Of a stretch of 64,000 nucleotides of DNA, positions 16,576 to 24,947 are shown piece after piece. The DNA comes from Pseudomonas oryzihabitans (lineage in GTDB: Bacteria; Pseudomonadota; Gammaproteobacteria; Pseudomonadales; Pseudomonadaceae), in contig NZ_CP013987.1 in the NCBI RefSeq assembly GCF_001518815.1, forward strand, positions 372,001-436,000, read 5' to 3'. The notes below the pieces were generated by a model. That model was not told the origin of the DNA. It was given only the letters and a program-made list of their open reading frames with translations, and made no database searches. The position numbers and the translations under genes were made by a program. How positions within the stretch are numbered: position 1 is the first letter of the stretch; the number at the start of each line of letters is the position of its first letter.

Positions 16576-16833
16576 TGTGAAACACGGACGCAGGCTGCGT
16601 CCGGAGTCGATCGGCGAGGTTGGGAGTCGGCGCCAGCCAGGGCGACAGCCTTAGCGAACGGGCGTCTCTGTCCTGGCGAGCGTGCACTCCCCAGGCGGTT
16701 TCGCGAGGGGCCGGCCAAGGCGCGCCAGGTCCCCGAGCGGTGCCCGGCCGTGACTTCCTGGTGACGGCCTACCCCGTAGGCAGAGGCTTTGCCGTCGCCG
16801 ATCGTTTCGTCCCGTACAAGGCTTTCAGACCCC

Positions 16834-19800
16834 ATGAATCGCGAGTCGCCCCTCGATCAGAAGCACTTCAGCAAGATCCTCAAACGCAATCTCTCGCTGC
16901 CTCTGAGCATCGGCGTCTTCAGCGCGATCTTTTTCATCGCCATCATCTATTACCTGCTGCGGGTCACCCAGTGGGTCGAGCACACCGACCGCGTCATCAG
17001 CGAGGCCAACGCCAACTTCCGGCTGGTGGTCGATCTGGAAACCGGGATGCGTGGCTACCTGCTGAGCGGCAACACCAGTTTCCTGCAGCCCTATGAGCGG
17101 GCCTTGCCCGAGGTCGAGCCACAGCTCGATGAGCTCAAGAATCTGGTCAGCGACAGCGCCGTGCAGATTCGCCGGCTGGAACGGATCGCGGCGGTGCACC
17201 GGGAGTGGCGCCAGTATGCGAGCCAGGTGATCGAAGCGCGGCGGCTGGGTGGCGACTTCCAGACACCGCTGAGCGACGGCCAGGGCAAGAACCGCATCGA
17301 CAGCATCCGCCGCGACTACACCGATTTCATCGCCTACGAAGAGCAGATGCGCGCCGAGCGCACCGAGACGGCCAGCCGCATGACGGTGGTGTTCGTCGCC
17401 GCCTTCCTGATCGTCAGCCTGCTGCTGTCAGGCATCATGGCCTTCTTCGGTCGCCGCGAACTCATGCGGCTCTCCGCCACCTATACCGGCCTGCTCGACC
17501 AGCAGGCCGAGCACACCGAGAATCTGGAGCGGCAGAGCTGGTTCCGCTCGGGCCAGAATCAGTTGTCCGAGGCCGTCATTGGTCAGGCGGCGCTGGCGCC
17601 CTTGGGGCAGAGCATCCTGCAATTCCTGGCGCGCTACCTGGGCGCCGCCGCTGGCGCTCTTTATGTCCGCCTCGATGACGGCACCCTGGAGCGGGTGGCC
17701 GACTATGCCCTGGATGACGAGGGGCGTCGCCGTCGCCAGCGGCTGGCACCGGGCGAAGGCCTGGCGGGCCAGGCCGTACTGGAAGGGCGCGCGGTGGCGC
17801 TGGACCAGCTGCCCGCCGACTACCTCAAGGTCAATTCGGCCCTGGGCGAGCGCCAGGCCAGCGCCGCGCTCATCGTGCCCATCGAGAACGACGGTCGGGT
17901 GAATGGCGTGCTCGAACTGGGCTTCCTGCGCGCCCTGCAGCCACAGGACAAGGAGTTGCTGACGCTGATCGCCGACTCCATCGGCTCCTCCGTGGAGGCG
18001 GCCCGTTATCGCCAGCGCCTGCAGCAGGTGCTGGCGGAAACCCAGCAGCTCAACGAAGAGCTGCAGGTGCAGCAGGAAGAACTGCGCACGGCCAACGAAG
18101 AGCTGGAGGAACAGTCCCAGGCGCTCAAGGAATCCCAGGTTCATCTGGAGCAGCAGCAGGCCGAGCTGGAGCAGACCAACGAGCAGCTGTCCGAGCAGGC
18201 CCAGGAACTGCTGCAACAGCGCGATGTGCTGGATGACCGCAACAATCGCCTGAACGAAGCCCAGCAATTGCTGGAGGACCGTGCGCGCGAGCTGGAGCGG
18301 GCCAGCCAGTACAAGTCCGAATTCCTGGCGAACATGTCCCACGAGCTGCGCACGCCGCTGAACAGCTCGCTGATCCTGTCCAAGTTGCTGGCGGACAACC
18401 CGGCCGGCAACCTGAGCGGCGAGCAGGTGCGCTACGCCGAGTCCATCTATTCGGCGGGCAACGATCTGCTCACCCTGATCAACGACATTCTCGACATCTC
18501 CAAGGTCGAGGCCGGCATGCTGGAGATCCGCCCGGAGCAGATGTCCGTGCGCCGCCTGGTGGAAGCCCTGAAGACCGCCTTCGAACCGGTGGCCCAGAAC
18601 AAGGGCGTTGGCTTTGAGGTGGAACTGGACGCGCAGATGCCAACGTCCTTCTTCAGCGATCGGCAACGGGTCGAACAGATCCTCAAGAACCTGCTGTCCA
18701 ACGCCTTCAAGTTCACCGAACACGGCCAGGTCACCCTGCGCCTGTCCCTGGAGGATGGCCAGCCCAGCTTTGCCGTCAGGGATACCGGCATCGGTATCGC
18801 CGCCGAGCAGCAGGAGCTGATCTTCGAAGCCTTCCGCCAGGCGGACGGCGCCATCACCCGTCGCTATGGCGGTACCGGGCTCGGGCTGTCGATCTCCCGC
18901 GATCTGGCGCTGTTGCTGGGTGGTACGCTGAGCGTCACCAGCCAGCCGGGCGAGGGCAGTACCTTCACCCTGCGTCTGCCGCTGGAATACCAGGAAGCCG
19001 CTGCGCCCACTCTGCCAGTGACGCCGGTGAGCGCGCCTGCCGTGGCTACCACTCCGGTGTCCGCGCCCATGCCCCTGGCGACCCTGGCCGCTACCCCGCG
19101 TCCATCCGCACCGGCGCCGATCACCGAGGCGGCGGCACCCGTGGGTGCGGCCTTCGCCGACGACCGAGACAACTGGCCCTATCCGGATCGCCGGGTACTG
19201 GTGATCGAGGACGAAGTGCCCTTCGCCCAGATCCTCTTCGATCTCGCCCATGAGCTGAAGTACAGCTGCCTGGTCGCCCATCGTGCCGAGGAAGGCTTCG
19301 CCATCGCCCTGGAATACCGCCCCGACGCCATCCTGCTGGACATGGGGCTGCCGGATCATTCCGGCCTCACGGTGCTGGAGCGGCTCAAGGAAAATCCGCT
19401 GACCCGCCACATCCCGGTGCACGTGGTCTCGGCCTCGGACCGCGTCGAGACCGCCATGCACATGGGCGCGGTCGGCTATGCCATCAAGCCCACCACCCGC
19501 GACGAACTCCGCGAAGCCTTCACCCGCCTGGAGTCCAAGTTCGCCGCTGGCATCAAGCGCGTGCTGCTGGTGGAAGACGACGCCTTGCAGCGTGACAGCA
19601 TCGCCAAGCTGATCGGCGACGTCGACGTGGAGATCACTGCGGTGGAGATGGGCAGTCAGGCCCTGGATCTGCTGCGCGACGAGGTCTACGACTGCATGGT
19701 CATCGACCTCAAGCTCCCCGACATGGAAGGCGGCGAACTGCTCGAACGCATGGCCAGCGAAGACATCTGCTCCTTCCCGCCGGTCATCGTCTACACCGGT

Positions 19801-20370
19801 CGCAGCCTGTCGCGTGACGAAGAAGCCACGCTGCTCAAGTATTCGCGCTCCATCATCATCAAGGGCGCTCGCTCACCGGAGCGGCTGCTCGACGAGGTGA
19901 CCCTGTTCCTGCACAAGATCGAGGCCGACATGCCGCTCGATCGCCAGCGCATGCTGGAGAGCGCCCGTAGCCGCGAGAAGGCTTTCGACGGCCGCACCCT
20001 GCTGCTGGTGGACGACGACGTGCGTAACATCTTCGCCCTCACCAGCGCCCTGGAGCAGAAGGGTGCCAAGGTGGAGATCGCCCGCAACGGCCTGGAAGCC
20101 CTGGAAAAGCTCGACAACAGCGACACCATCGACCTGGTACTGATGGACATCATGATGCCGATGATGGACGGCTACGAAGCCATGCGCGAGATCCGCAAGC
20201 GACCGCACATGAAGAAGCTGCCGATCATCGCTATCACCGCCAAGGCGATGAAGGACGACCAGGAGCGCTGCCTCGCCGCGGGTGCCAGCGACTACCTGGC
20301 CAAGCCCATCGACCTGGATCGGCTGTTCTCGCTGATCCGCGTCTGGATGCCCTCGCTGGAGCGCCTGTAA
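16834..20370 (+). CDS. Hybrid sensor histidine kinase with CHASE3, GAF and three receiver domains
   Basis: 1178 residues. In order: membrane helix (about 13-38), periplasmic CHASE3 domain (40-180), second helix (about 185-208), GAF domain (235-390), long Gln/Glu-rich coiled coil (395-490), HisKA with His 503 in SHELRTPL, HATPase (NLLSNAFKF, DTGIGI, GTGLGLSI), a Pro/Ala-rich linker, then receivers with phospho-Asp at about 836, 958 and 1105. Part of its signal path must therefore be intramolecular. The ATG at 16834 is preferred; a TTG 45 nt upstream is in frame. It is first in an operon with CheR, CheB and a second kinase, with only 3 bp to cheR. The signal is unknown. Confidence 0.93.
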   Translation: MNRESPLDQKHFSKILKRNLSLPLSIGVFSAIFFIAIIYYLLRVTQWVEHTDRVISEANANFRLVVDLETGMRGYLLSGNTSFLQPYERALPEVEPQLDELKNLVSDSAVQIRRLERIAAVHREWRQYASQVIEARRLGGDFQTPLSDGQGKNRIDSIRRDYTDFIAYEEQMRAERTETASRMTVVFVAAFLIVSLLLSGIMAFFGRRELMRLSATYTGLLDQQAEHTENLERQSWFRSGQNQLSEAVIGQAALAPLGQSILQFLARYLGAAAGALYVRLDDGTLERVADYALDDEGRRRRQRLAPGEGLAGQAVLEGRAVALDQLPADYLKVNSALGERQASAALIVPIENDGRVNGVLELGFLRALQPQDKELLTLIADSIGSSVEAARYRQRLQQVLAETQQLNEELQVQQEELRTANEELEEQSQALKESQVHLEQQQAELEQTNEQLSEQAQELLQQRDVLDDRNNRLNEAQQLLEDRARELERASQYKSEFLANMSHELRTPLNSSLILSKLLADNPAGNLSGEQVRYAESIYSAGNDLLTLINDILDISKVEAGMLEIRPEQMSVRRLVEALKTAFEPVAQNKGVGFEVELDAQMPTSFFSDRQRVEQILKNLLSNAFKFTEHGQVTLRLSLEDGQPSFAVRDTGIGIAAEQQELIFEAFRQADGAITRRYGGTGLGLSISRDLALLLGGTLSVTSQPGEGSTFTLRLPLEYQEAAAPTLPVTPVSAPAVATTPVSAPMPLATLAATPRPSAPAPITEAAAPVGAAFADDRDNWPYPDRRVLVIEDEVPFAQILFDLAHELKYSCLVAHRAEEGFAIALEYRPDAILLDMGLPDHSGLTVLERLKENPLTRHIPVHVVSASDRVETAMHMGAVGYAIKPTTRDELREAFTRLESKFAAGIKRVLLVEDDALQRDSIAKLIGDVDVEITAVEMGSQALDLLRDEVYDCMVIDLKLPDMEGGELLERMASEDICSFPPVIVYTGRSLSRDEEATLLKYSRSIIIKGARSPERLLDEVTLFLHKIEADMPLDRQRMLESARSREKAFDGRTLLLVDDDVRNIFALTSALEQKGAKVEIARNGLEALEKLDNSDTIDLVLMDIMMPMMDGYEAMREIRKRPHMKKLPIIAITAKAMKDDQERCLAAGASDYLAKPIDLDRLFSLIRVWMPSLERL

Positions 20371-20373
20371 GTC

Positions 20374-21192
20374 ATGAGCGAACGGCTGCAGGACATTGAG
20401 CTGAGGTTGCTGCTGGAAGGCGTCTTCCTGAGATACAGCCACGATTTCCGCAATTATTCCAAGGCCTCGCTCAAGCGCCGGGTGTTGCAGGCGCTGACAC
20501 GCTTCGACTGCCCGAGCATCTCGGCCCTGCAGGAGCGGGTGCTGCGCGATCCGGCGCTGTTTGCCGAGCTGCTGCAATTCATCACCATCCCGGTCAGCGA
20601 GATGTTTCGCGATCCGGGCTACTTCCTCGCCCTGCGCCAACAGGTCGTGCCGGTGCTGCGCACCTATCCCTCGCTCAAGGTGTGGATCGCCGGTTGCAGC
20701 ACCGGTGAGGAAGTCTTCTCGATGGCCATCCTGTTCCAGGAAGAGGGGCTGCTCGACCGTACCCTGTTCTATGCCACCGACATCAATCCGCGCTCCATGG
20801 AGAAGGCCCGCCAGGGCATCTTTCCGCTGGAGCGGATGCGCGCCTATACCGCCAGCTATCAGAAAGCGGGCGGCACCCGGGCCTTCTCCGACTACTACAC
20901 CGCGGCTTACGACGGCGCCCTGTTCGACAAGTCGCTGATCGCCAACGTGACCTTCGCCGACCACAGCCTGGCCACCGACAGCGTCTTTTCCGAGACCCAG
21001 CTGGTGTCCTGCCGCAACGTGCTCATCTACTTCAACAAGAATCTGCAGAACCGGGCGCTCGGCCTGTTCCACGAGTCCCTGAGTCACCGCGGCTTTCTCG
21101 GCCTGGGCAGCAAGGAGTCGCTGGACTTCTCCGCCTATGCCAGCCACTTCGAGCCGGTGGTGAAGCAGGAACGCCTGTTCCGCAGGCTCTAG
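20374..21192 (+). CDS. CheR-type protein methyltransferase
   Basis: 272 residues with the CheR N-terminal helical domain (about 10-65) and the SAM-binding domain: the AGCSTGEEVFSMAI motif, the acidic ATDINPRSMEKAR loop, and VSCRNVLIYFN. CheR transfers methyl groups from SAM to glutamates of chemoreceptors; here no receptor gene is nearby. There are no TPR repeats. It begins 3 bp after the hybrid kinase and ends 1 bp before cheB, so translation is probably coupled. The acceptor is unknown and might be the coiled coil of the adjacent kinase; that is inference. Confidence 0.9.
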   Translation: MSERLQDIELRLLLEGVFLRYSHDFRNYSKASLKRRVLQALTRFDCPSISALQERVLRDPALFAELLQFITIPVSEMFRDPGYFLALRQQVVPVLRTYPSLKVWIAGCSTGEEVFSMAILFQEEGLLDRTLFYATDINPRSMEKARQGIFPLERMRAYTASYQKAGGTRAFSDYYTAAYDGALFDKSLIANVTFADHSLATDSVFSETQLVSCRNVLIYFNKNLQNRALGLFHESLSHRGFLGLGSKESLDFSAYASHFEPVVKQERLFRRL

Positions 21193-21193
21193 C

Positions 21194-21781
21194 ATGTTCC
21201 CACCCGTGAAGCCGTTGCGCCTCATCGTCATCGGAGCCTCTGCCGGCGGGCTGCAGGTGCTGCTGCGTCTGCTCTCGACGCTGCCAGCCAGCTTCCGCCT
21301 GCCGCTGGCCGTGGTTCTGCACCTGCCGGACGACCGCAATTCGCGCCTGGCCGAGCTGTTCCAGGCGCGGCTCGCCCTGCAGGTGCGTGAAGCCGAGGAC
21401 AAGGACGCTATACTGCCGGGCACTCTGTATTTCGCGCCGCCGGGTTATCACCTGCTGGTGGAAGACGACTTCACCCTGTCGCTCTCGCGCGACGAGCCGG
21501 TGCAGTTTTCCCGGCCGTCCATCGATGTGCTGTTCGAAAGCGCGGCCGATGCCTTGGGTGAACAGGTTTGCGGCATCCTGCTCACCGGTGCCAACCATGA
21601 CGGGGCCAGTGGTCTGCAGGCCCTGGCTCAGAACGGCGCGGTGACCGTCGTCCAGTCGCCGCAATCGGCCGAGGTGCCGACCATGCCCGAGGCGGCGTTG
21701 AAGAGATTCCACCCGGATTTCGTGCTGGATGTGCCGGGCATCCATCTATTGCTCATCGAGCTGGAACGCGATCATGGCTGA
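21194..21781 (+). CDS. CheB-type methylesterase without receiver domain
   Basis: 195 residues, the catalytic half of CheB only. The triad is visible: Ser 16 in GASAGG, His 43 in VLHLPD and Asp 136 in GANHDGA. Classic CheB carries an N-terminal receiver that gates the esterase; it is missing here, so activity must be controlled in another way, perhaps by the receivers of the neighbouring kinases. It overlaps the next gene by 8 bp. It presumably reverses the CheR modification (inference from the family). Confidence 0.9.
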   Translation: MFPPVKPLRLIVIGASAGGLQVLLRLLSTLPASFRLPLAVVLHLPDDRNSRLAELFQARLALQVREAEDKDAILPGTLYFAPPGYHLLVEDDFTLSLSRDEPVQFSRPSIDVLFESAADALGEQVCGILLTGANHDGASGLQALAQNGAVTVVQSPQSAEVPTMPEAALKRFHPDFVLDVPGIHLLLIELERDHG

Positions 21782-22970
21782 AGTACCCGTCGAGCAGGCG
21801 AAGATCCTGCTCGTAGACGACCTGCCGGAGAATCTCCTGGCACTGGAAGCCTTGCTGCGCAGCGAGGCGCTGGAGATCTTCCAGGCCACCTCCGCCGAAG
21901 CGGCGCTGGAGCTCCTGCTGATGCACGAATTCGCCCTGGCGATCCTCGATGTGCAGATGCCCGGCATGAACGGCTTCGAGCTGGCGGAGATGATGCGCGG
22001 CCTGGAAAAGACCCGGCATATCCCCATCGTCTTCGTCAGCGCCGCCGGTCGCGATCTCAACTATGCCTTCAAGGGTTACGAGAGCGGTGCGGTGGACTTC
22101 CTGCACAAGCCCCTCGATGTCCATGCGGTCAAGAGCAAGACCCGCGTCTTCGTCGACCTCTACTGGCACCGCAAGCGCCTGGCCGAGCAGCTGGTGGCCC
22201 TGGAACAGAGCCGTCAGGAGCAGGAGATCCTGCTGGCCGAGCTGCGCCAGACCCAGGTGGAGCTGCAGCAGGCGGTGCGTACCCGGGACGACTTCATGTC
22301 CATGGTCTCCCACGAACTCAAGACGCCACTCAACACCCTGATGCTCGAAGCCCAGCTGCGCCGTATGTACCTGGACAAGGGCAAGCTGGAAGCCTTCACC
22401 CCCGACAAGCTGGCTGGCATGGCCGAGCGCGACGAGCGCCAGATCCAGCGCCTGGTGCACCTGATCGACGACATGCTCGACATCTCGCGCATCCGCACCG
22501 GCAAGCTGTCCATCCGCCCCTCGCAGTGCGATCTCGCCGCCCTGGTGAATACCGTGGTGGACAGCTTCGCCTCGCAATTCGCCGCCGCCGGCTGTCCCGT
22601 GGAGCTGCACGCCGAAGGTCCGGCGCCCGGTTTCTGGGACGAATTCCGCATCGAGCAGGTGATCACCAACCTGCTGACCAACGCCATGAGATACGGCGCC
22701 GGTCGGCCCGTAGAAATCTCCCTGCGCAGCGACGGGGCTGAGGTGGAGCTGAGCGTCAAGGACCACGGCATCGGTATCCCGGTGGAGCATCAGGCGCTGA
22801 TCTTCCGCCAGTTCGAGCGTGCCAGTGGTACCGAGAACATCGCCGGCCTAGGCCTGGGGCTCTACATCGCCGACCAGATCGTCAAGGCGCACCGCGGCAG
22901 TCTGCACGTGGAAAGCATCGCCGGACAGGGCGCGACATTCAGGCTAAGGCTGCCCTGCCTGTCCGCTTAG
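21774..22970 (+). CDS. Response regulator-histidine kinase hybrid (REC-HisKA-HATPase)
   Basis: 398 residues, cytosolic. The N-terminal receiver has VDDLPENLLALE and phospho-Asp at about 59. A coiled-coil linker (about 125-165) leads to HisKA with His 180 in SHELKTPL and an HATPase with NLLTNAMRYGAG, DHGIGI and GLGLGLYI. The layout suggests a kinase switched by phosphorylation of its own receiver, probably from the large hybrid kinase upstream. The ATG at 21774 overlaps the 3' end of cheB (ATGGCTGA). It is the last gene of the four-gene operon. Confidence 0.92.
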   Translation: MAEVPVEQAKILLVDDLPENLLALEALLRSEALEIFQATSAEAALELLLMHEFALAILDVQMPGMNGFELAEMMRGLEKTRHIPIVFVSAAGRDLNYAFKGYESGAVDFLHKPLDVHAVKSKTRVFVDLYWHRKRLAEQLVALEQSRQEQEILLAELRQTQVELQQAVRTRDDFMSMVSHELKTPLNTLMLEAQLRRMYLDKGKLEAFTPDKLAGMAERDERQIQRLVHLIDDMLDISRIRTGKLSIRPSQCDLAALVNTVVDSFASQFAAAGCPVELHAEGPAPGFWDEFRIEQVITNLLTNAMRYGAGRPVEISLRSDGAEVELSVKDHGIGIPVEHQALIFRQFERASGTENIAGLGLGLYIADQIVKAHRGSLHVESIAGQGATFRLRLPCLSA

Positions 22971-23066
22971 GTAGCATTGACAGGACCCTGGGCGCTCGCG
23001 AGAATCGTGAAAAGAGGTGGGATGTCGTACCTCTTGCCAGATAACTCCATAAGAAGGCACCCAGTC

Positions 23067-23885
23067 ATGTCCGAAGCCCGCTCATCCCATTTCCATCGTC
23101 TGTTGCTGACCGGCGCCGCCGGTGGTCTGGGCAAGGAGCTGCGCCAGCGGCTCAAGCCCCACGCCGAGATCCTGCGCCTGTCCGATATCGCCCCGATGGA
23201 CGCCGCCCAGGGGCCGGCGGAAGAGGTGGTGACCTGCGACCTGGCGGACAAGGCCGGCGTCCATGCCCTGGTGGAAGGCGTTGATGCCATCCTGCACTTC
23301 GGTGGCATCTCCACCGAGCATGCCTTCGAGCCCATCCTCGAAGCCAACATCCGCGGCACCTTCAACCTCTATGAGGCCGCACGGCGCCACGGGGTGAAGC
23401 GCATCATCTTCGCCAGCTCCAACCATGTCATCGGCTTCTATCGCCAGGATCAGCGCATCGACGCCAGCGTGCCCCAGCGTCCGGACAGCTACTACGGCCT
23501 GTCCAAGGCCTTTGGCGAAGACCTGGCGACCTTCTATTTCGACCGCTATGGCATCGAGACGGTGAGCATCCGCATCGGCTCCTCCTTCCCCGAGGCGCAG
23601 AATCGCCGCATGCTCGCCACCTGGCTAAGCTACGAGGACCTGACCGACCTCATCCTGCGCAGCCTGACCACCCCCGATGTCGGCCACACCATCGTCTATG
23701 GCGCCTCCGACAACCGCGACAGCTGGTGGGACAACCGCCTGGCCGCGCACCTGGGCTTCCAGCCCAAGGACAGCTCCGAGCAGTTCCGCGCCAAGGTCGA
23801 GGCCCAGCCCATGCCGGCGGCGGACGATCCGTCGAGGGTCTACCAGGGTGGTGCCTTCGTTGCCACCGGCCCCTTCGACGACTGA
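23067..23885 (+). CDS. udh: Uronate dehydrogenase
   Basis: 272 residues, an extended-SDR enzyme that oxidises D-galacturonate or D-glucuronate with NAD to the aldarolactone. The dinucleotide loop GAAGGLG is at residues 16-22 and the catalytic YxxxK is Tyr 143/Lys 147. The segments VDAILHFGG, ASSNHVIGFY, SIRIGSSFPE and VYQGGAFVA agree closely with the P. syringae enzyme as I recall it. The ATG at 23067 is chosen over an upstream in-frame start because it fits the family N-terminus. The lactonase gene follows 11 bp later. Confidence 0.93.
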   Translation: MSEARSSHFHRLLLTGAAGGLGKELRQRLKPHAEILRLSDIAPMDAAQGPAEEVVTCDLADKAGVHALVEGVDAILHFGGISTEHAFEPILEANIRGTFNLYEAARRHGVKRIIFASSNHVIGFYRQDQRIDASVPQRPDSYYGLSKAFGEDLATFYFDRYGIETVSIRIGSSFPEAQNRRMLATWLSYEDLTDLILRSLTTPDVGHTIVYGASDNRDSWWDNRLAAHLGFQPKDSSEQFRAKVEAQPMPAADDPSRVYQGGAFVATGPFDD

Positions 23886-23896
23886 GGGTGCCCGTC

Positions 23897-24775
23897 ATGA
23901 CCGCTGAACTACTGGTCGATGCTCGCAATGCCACCGGCGAGTGCCCGGTGTGGCACGTCGCTGAACAGGCGCTCTACTGGGTCGATATTCCTGCCAAGCG
24001 CCTGCACCGCTGGACCCCAGCGGGTGCCCTGGACAGCTGGAACGCACCGGAAATGCTCGCCTGCATCGCCGCCCGCGAAGGCGGCGGCTGGCTCGCCGGT
24101 CTGGAAAGCGGCCTCTTCACGCTGCAGGCCGAGGCTTCCGGCCAGCTCAGTGGTGAGCGTCTGGTCGCCCTCGACCATGTCCATTCGGCCATGAGATGTA
24201 ACGATGGTCGCTGCGATCGCCAGGGCCGTTTCCTGGTGGGCACCATGGTGCAGGACATGGCCCAGGGCGCGACTGCGGGGCGCCTCTACAGCCACACGGC
24301 AGGTGAGGGCGCCAGGTTGCTGCTGGACGACCTCATCGTCCCCAACGGCCTGGCCCTGAGTCCCGATGGCCGCACCCTCTACCTGTCCGACTCCCATCCC
24401 AGCCGCCAGCTGATCTGGGCCTTCGACTACGATCCCGATACGGGAACCCCTAGCAACCGGCGACTGTTCGTCGACATGAATGCCCATCCCGGCCGGCCCG
24501 ATGGCGCCGCGGTGGACGTGGACGGCTGCTACTGGATCTGCGGCAACGACGCCGGTCTGATCCACCGCTTCACCCCTGATGGCCGCCTGGATCGCTCCCT
24601 GGTTGTGCCAGTCAAGAAGCCCGCCATGTGCGCCTTTGGTGGGCGCAACCTGGACACCCTGTTCGTCACCTCCATCCGCCCAGGCGGGGATCTCGCCGGC
24701 CAGCCACTGGCCGGCGGGCTGTTCGCCCTGGATCCCGGGGTGCAGGGATTGCCCGAGCCCACTTTCGCGGGCTGA
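23897..24775 (+). CDS. uxuL: SMP-30/gluconolactonase-family lactonase, probably uronate (aldaro)lactonase
   Basis: 292 residues with the six-bladed propeller family motifs: the metal ligand Glu in GECPVW (about residue 14), the RCNDGRCDRQGRFLVGT segment, VPNGLALSPDGRTLY and DGAAVDVDGCYW. The enzyme opens sugar lactones. Because the gene lies 11 bp behind udh, the likely substrate is the glucaro- or galactarolactone made by Udh, as described for UxuL of P. syringae. The name rests on context plus family, so the symbol is tentative. The start at 23897 was chosen over a longer frame that overlaps udh. Confidence 0.82.
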   Translation: MTAELLVDARNATGECPVWHVAEQALYWVDIPAKRLHRWTPAGALDSWNAPEMLACIAAREGGGWLAGLESGLFTLQAEASGQLSGERLVALDHVHSAMRCNDGRCDRQGRFLVGTMVQDMAQGATAGRLYSHTAGEGARLLLDDLIVPNGLALSPDGRTLYLSDSHPSRQLIWAFDYDPDTGTPSNRRLFVDMNAHPGRPDGAAVDVDGCYWICGNDAGLIHRFTPDGRLDRSLVVPVKKPAMCAFGGRNLDTLFVTSIRPGGDLAGQPLAGGLFALDPGVQGLPEPTFAG

Positions 24776-24864
24776 GCGGCAGTCGAACTCGGCTGCAGCA
24801 GGACTCCTGGCGGAGGGGTCCTGGCTCGCCCGCTAACCGGCGCCTGGTAATCCCAGGACACCGG

Positions 24865-24882
24865 TTGTCATGCTTTTGTCAT
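24865..24882 (+). promoter_or_regulatory. Candidate Pho box before the acyltransferase gene
   Basis: TTGTCAT-GCTT-TTGTCAT: two identical heptamers starting 11 bp apart, each 6/7 to the PhoB heptamer CTGTCAT. A TATAAT follows at 24914-24919, about 20 bp further away than in a standard PhoB promoter, so the site may be the distal one or the box may be fortuitous. Confidence 0.45.
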
Positions 24883-24913
24883 GAGTGGCGGCAAGGGGCG
24901 AGCCCGGGCGGCT

Positions 24914-24919
24914 TATAAT
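24914..24919 (+). promoter_or_regulatory. Consensus -10 (TATAAT) before the acyltransferase gene
   Basis: A perfect TATAAT 28 bp upstream of the ATG at 24948. No good -35 lies 16-18 bp before it, which would suit an activated promoter. Confidence 0.5.
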
Positions 24920-24947
24920 CACGCTCTACCCGCCGTAAAGCGCCGCC

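Noticed and set aside
17428-19461. 677-codon minus-strand open frame over the hybrid kinase
   Set aside because: Antisense of the coiled-coil and kinase domains; the Gln/Leu/His-rich composition mirrors the real frame.
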